A stretch of DNA of 64,000 nucleotides from Eutreptiella sp. 'Long Island Sound 2002'. Its lineage: Eukaryota > Euglenozoa > Euglenophyceae > Eutreptiales > Eutreptiaceae. Where the stretch lies: NCBI GenBank assembly GCA_964036045.1, contig OZ038378.1, forward strand, positions 177,342,341-177,406,340, in the 5' to 3' direction. Position numbers and translations under genes: made by a program. Positions 63,451 through 64,000 of the stretch are shown piece after piece (within the stretch, counting starts at the first letter, position 1; every line of letters begins with the position of its first letter). The notes under the pieces are model-generated. The model was not told where the DNA came from. It did not search any database and was given only the letters and a program-made list of their open reading frames with translations.

Positions 63451-64000
63451 TCACGGAGGGGGGTAAATAATTCACGGAGGGGTGAAATAATTCACGGAGG
63501 GGGGTAAATAATTCACGGAGGGGTCAAATAATTCACGGAGGGGGGTAAATAATTCACGGAGGGGTGAAATAATTCACGGAGAGGGGTAAATAATTCACGG
63601 AGGGGTCAAACAATTCACGGAGAGGGGTAAATAATTCACGGAGAGGGGTAAATAATTCACAGAGGGGTGAAATAATTCACGGAGGGGGGTAAATAATTCA
63701 CGCAGGGGTGAAAAAATTCACGGAGAGGGGTAAATAATTCACGGAGGGGTCAAATAATTCACGGAAGGGCATAAATAATTCACGGAGGGGTGAAATAATT
63801 CACGGAGATGGTAAAAAATTTACGGAGGGGTCAAATAATTCACGGAGAGGCATAAATAATTCACGGAGGGGTGAAATAATTCACGGAGGGGGGTAAATAA
63901 TTCACGGAGGGGTGAAATAATTCACGGAGAGGCATAAATAATTCACGGAGGGGTCAAATAATTCGCGGAGAGGGGTAAATAATTCACGGAGGGGTGAAAG

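Larger units (their letters stand above)
54600..64000. repeat. 41-bp dimeric satellite (20 + 21 bp), runs off window end
   Basis: Monomers share AATAATTCACGGAG and alternate in their tails: GGGTGA or GGGTCA (20 bp) against AGGCATA, AGGGGTA or GGGGGTA (21 bp). About 9.4 kb, or roughly 229 dimers, lies in the window and the array continues beyond it. Frequent TAA triplets and a non-multiple-of-three period preclude coding. Variant dimers form larger recurring blocks. The scale is that of a centromeric, subtelomeric or heterochromatic satellite, but no telomere repeat is seen. Confidence 0.95.

Noticed and set aside
54600-64000. CRISPR-like appearance of regular short repeats
   Set aside because: There are no unique spacers. 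Alternating monomers are both repeats, and the context is eukaryotic with no cas genes.

Overview
This is a repeat-dominated window of a eukaryotic nuclear genome. Candidate exons with GT..AG borders, LINE retrotransposons, hAT-type DNA transposons and very large minisatellite arrays all exclude a bacterium or organelle. The mix (GC-rich minisatellites, (GGTACGGGGG)n tracts, RNase H-carrying LINEs, transposon-borne TET/JBP-like and peptidase domains) fits a unicellular or plankton-type alga, but I cannot name a species. I see no recognisable complete housekeeping gene, rRNA gene or confident tRNA gene.

Layout. 1-7.7 kb: sparse unique DNA, a Ser-rich coding fragment (minus), 10-bp, 48-bp and ~103-bp minisatellites, and one glycosyltransferase-like exon (minus). 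7.7-12.2 kb: a 5'-truncated LINE 3' end with a (TTTGA)n tail, a 42-bp minisatellite with a 954-bp higher-order duplication, an 84-bp dimeric derivative and a GGCGGTRCACAC array. 12.2-16.9 kb: decayed minus-strand LINE-like sequence ending at a second (TTTGA)n tail. 17-18.9 kb: two more GC-rich arrays. 19-27 kb: AT-richer, with a hAT fragment, a palindromic repeat pair, a possible BAH-like two-exon fragment, a broken Ulp1-like peptidase element and a possible intron-containing coiled-coil gene. 27.3-29.7 kb: a second Ulp1-like peptidase gene between inverted, iterated AT-rich termini. 31.9-33.8 kb: a Gag (zinc knuckle) relic beside a tyrosine-recombinase-like relic. 34.3-34.7 kb: two tRNA-like (SINE-like) segments. 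35.0-41.9 kb: a nearly intact minus-strand LINE (ORF1, then endonuclease-RT-RNase H ORF2 interrupted by only two in-frame stops). 44.4-45.5 kb: two unrecognised ORFs.

The most striking locus is 46.2-53.8 kb on the minus strand. Three consecutive, overlapping same-strand ORFs separated by two frame changes read, in order: an unrecognised N-terminal protein; an OTU-like cysteine protease domain joined to a TET/JBP-like 2-oxoglutarate/Fe(II) dioxygenase-like domain; and a USP (C19) deubiquitinase-like domain joined to a hAT-superfamily transposase with a C-terminal Cys-rich domain. If it is one gene, it combines a transposase, two different deubiquitinase folds and a putative DNA-base oxidase. 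From 54.6 kb to the window end lies a 9.4-kb satellite of 20- and 21-bp monomers (41-bp dimer) with four copies of an 18-bp GGCGCC-rich palindrome.

All domain calls were made by eye from motifs. Exon borders and functions are inferences unless stated otherwise.
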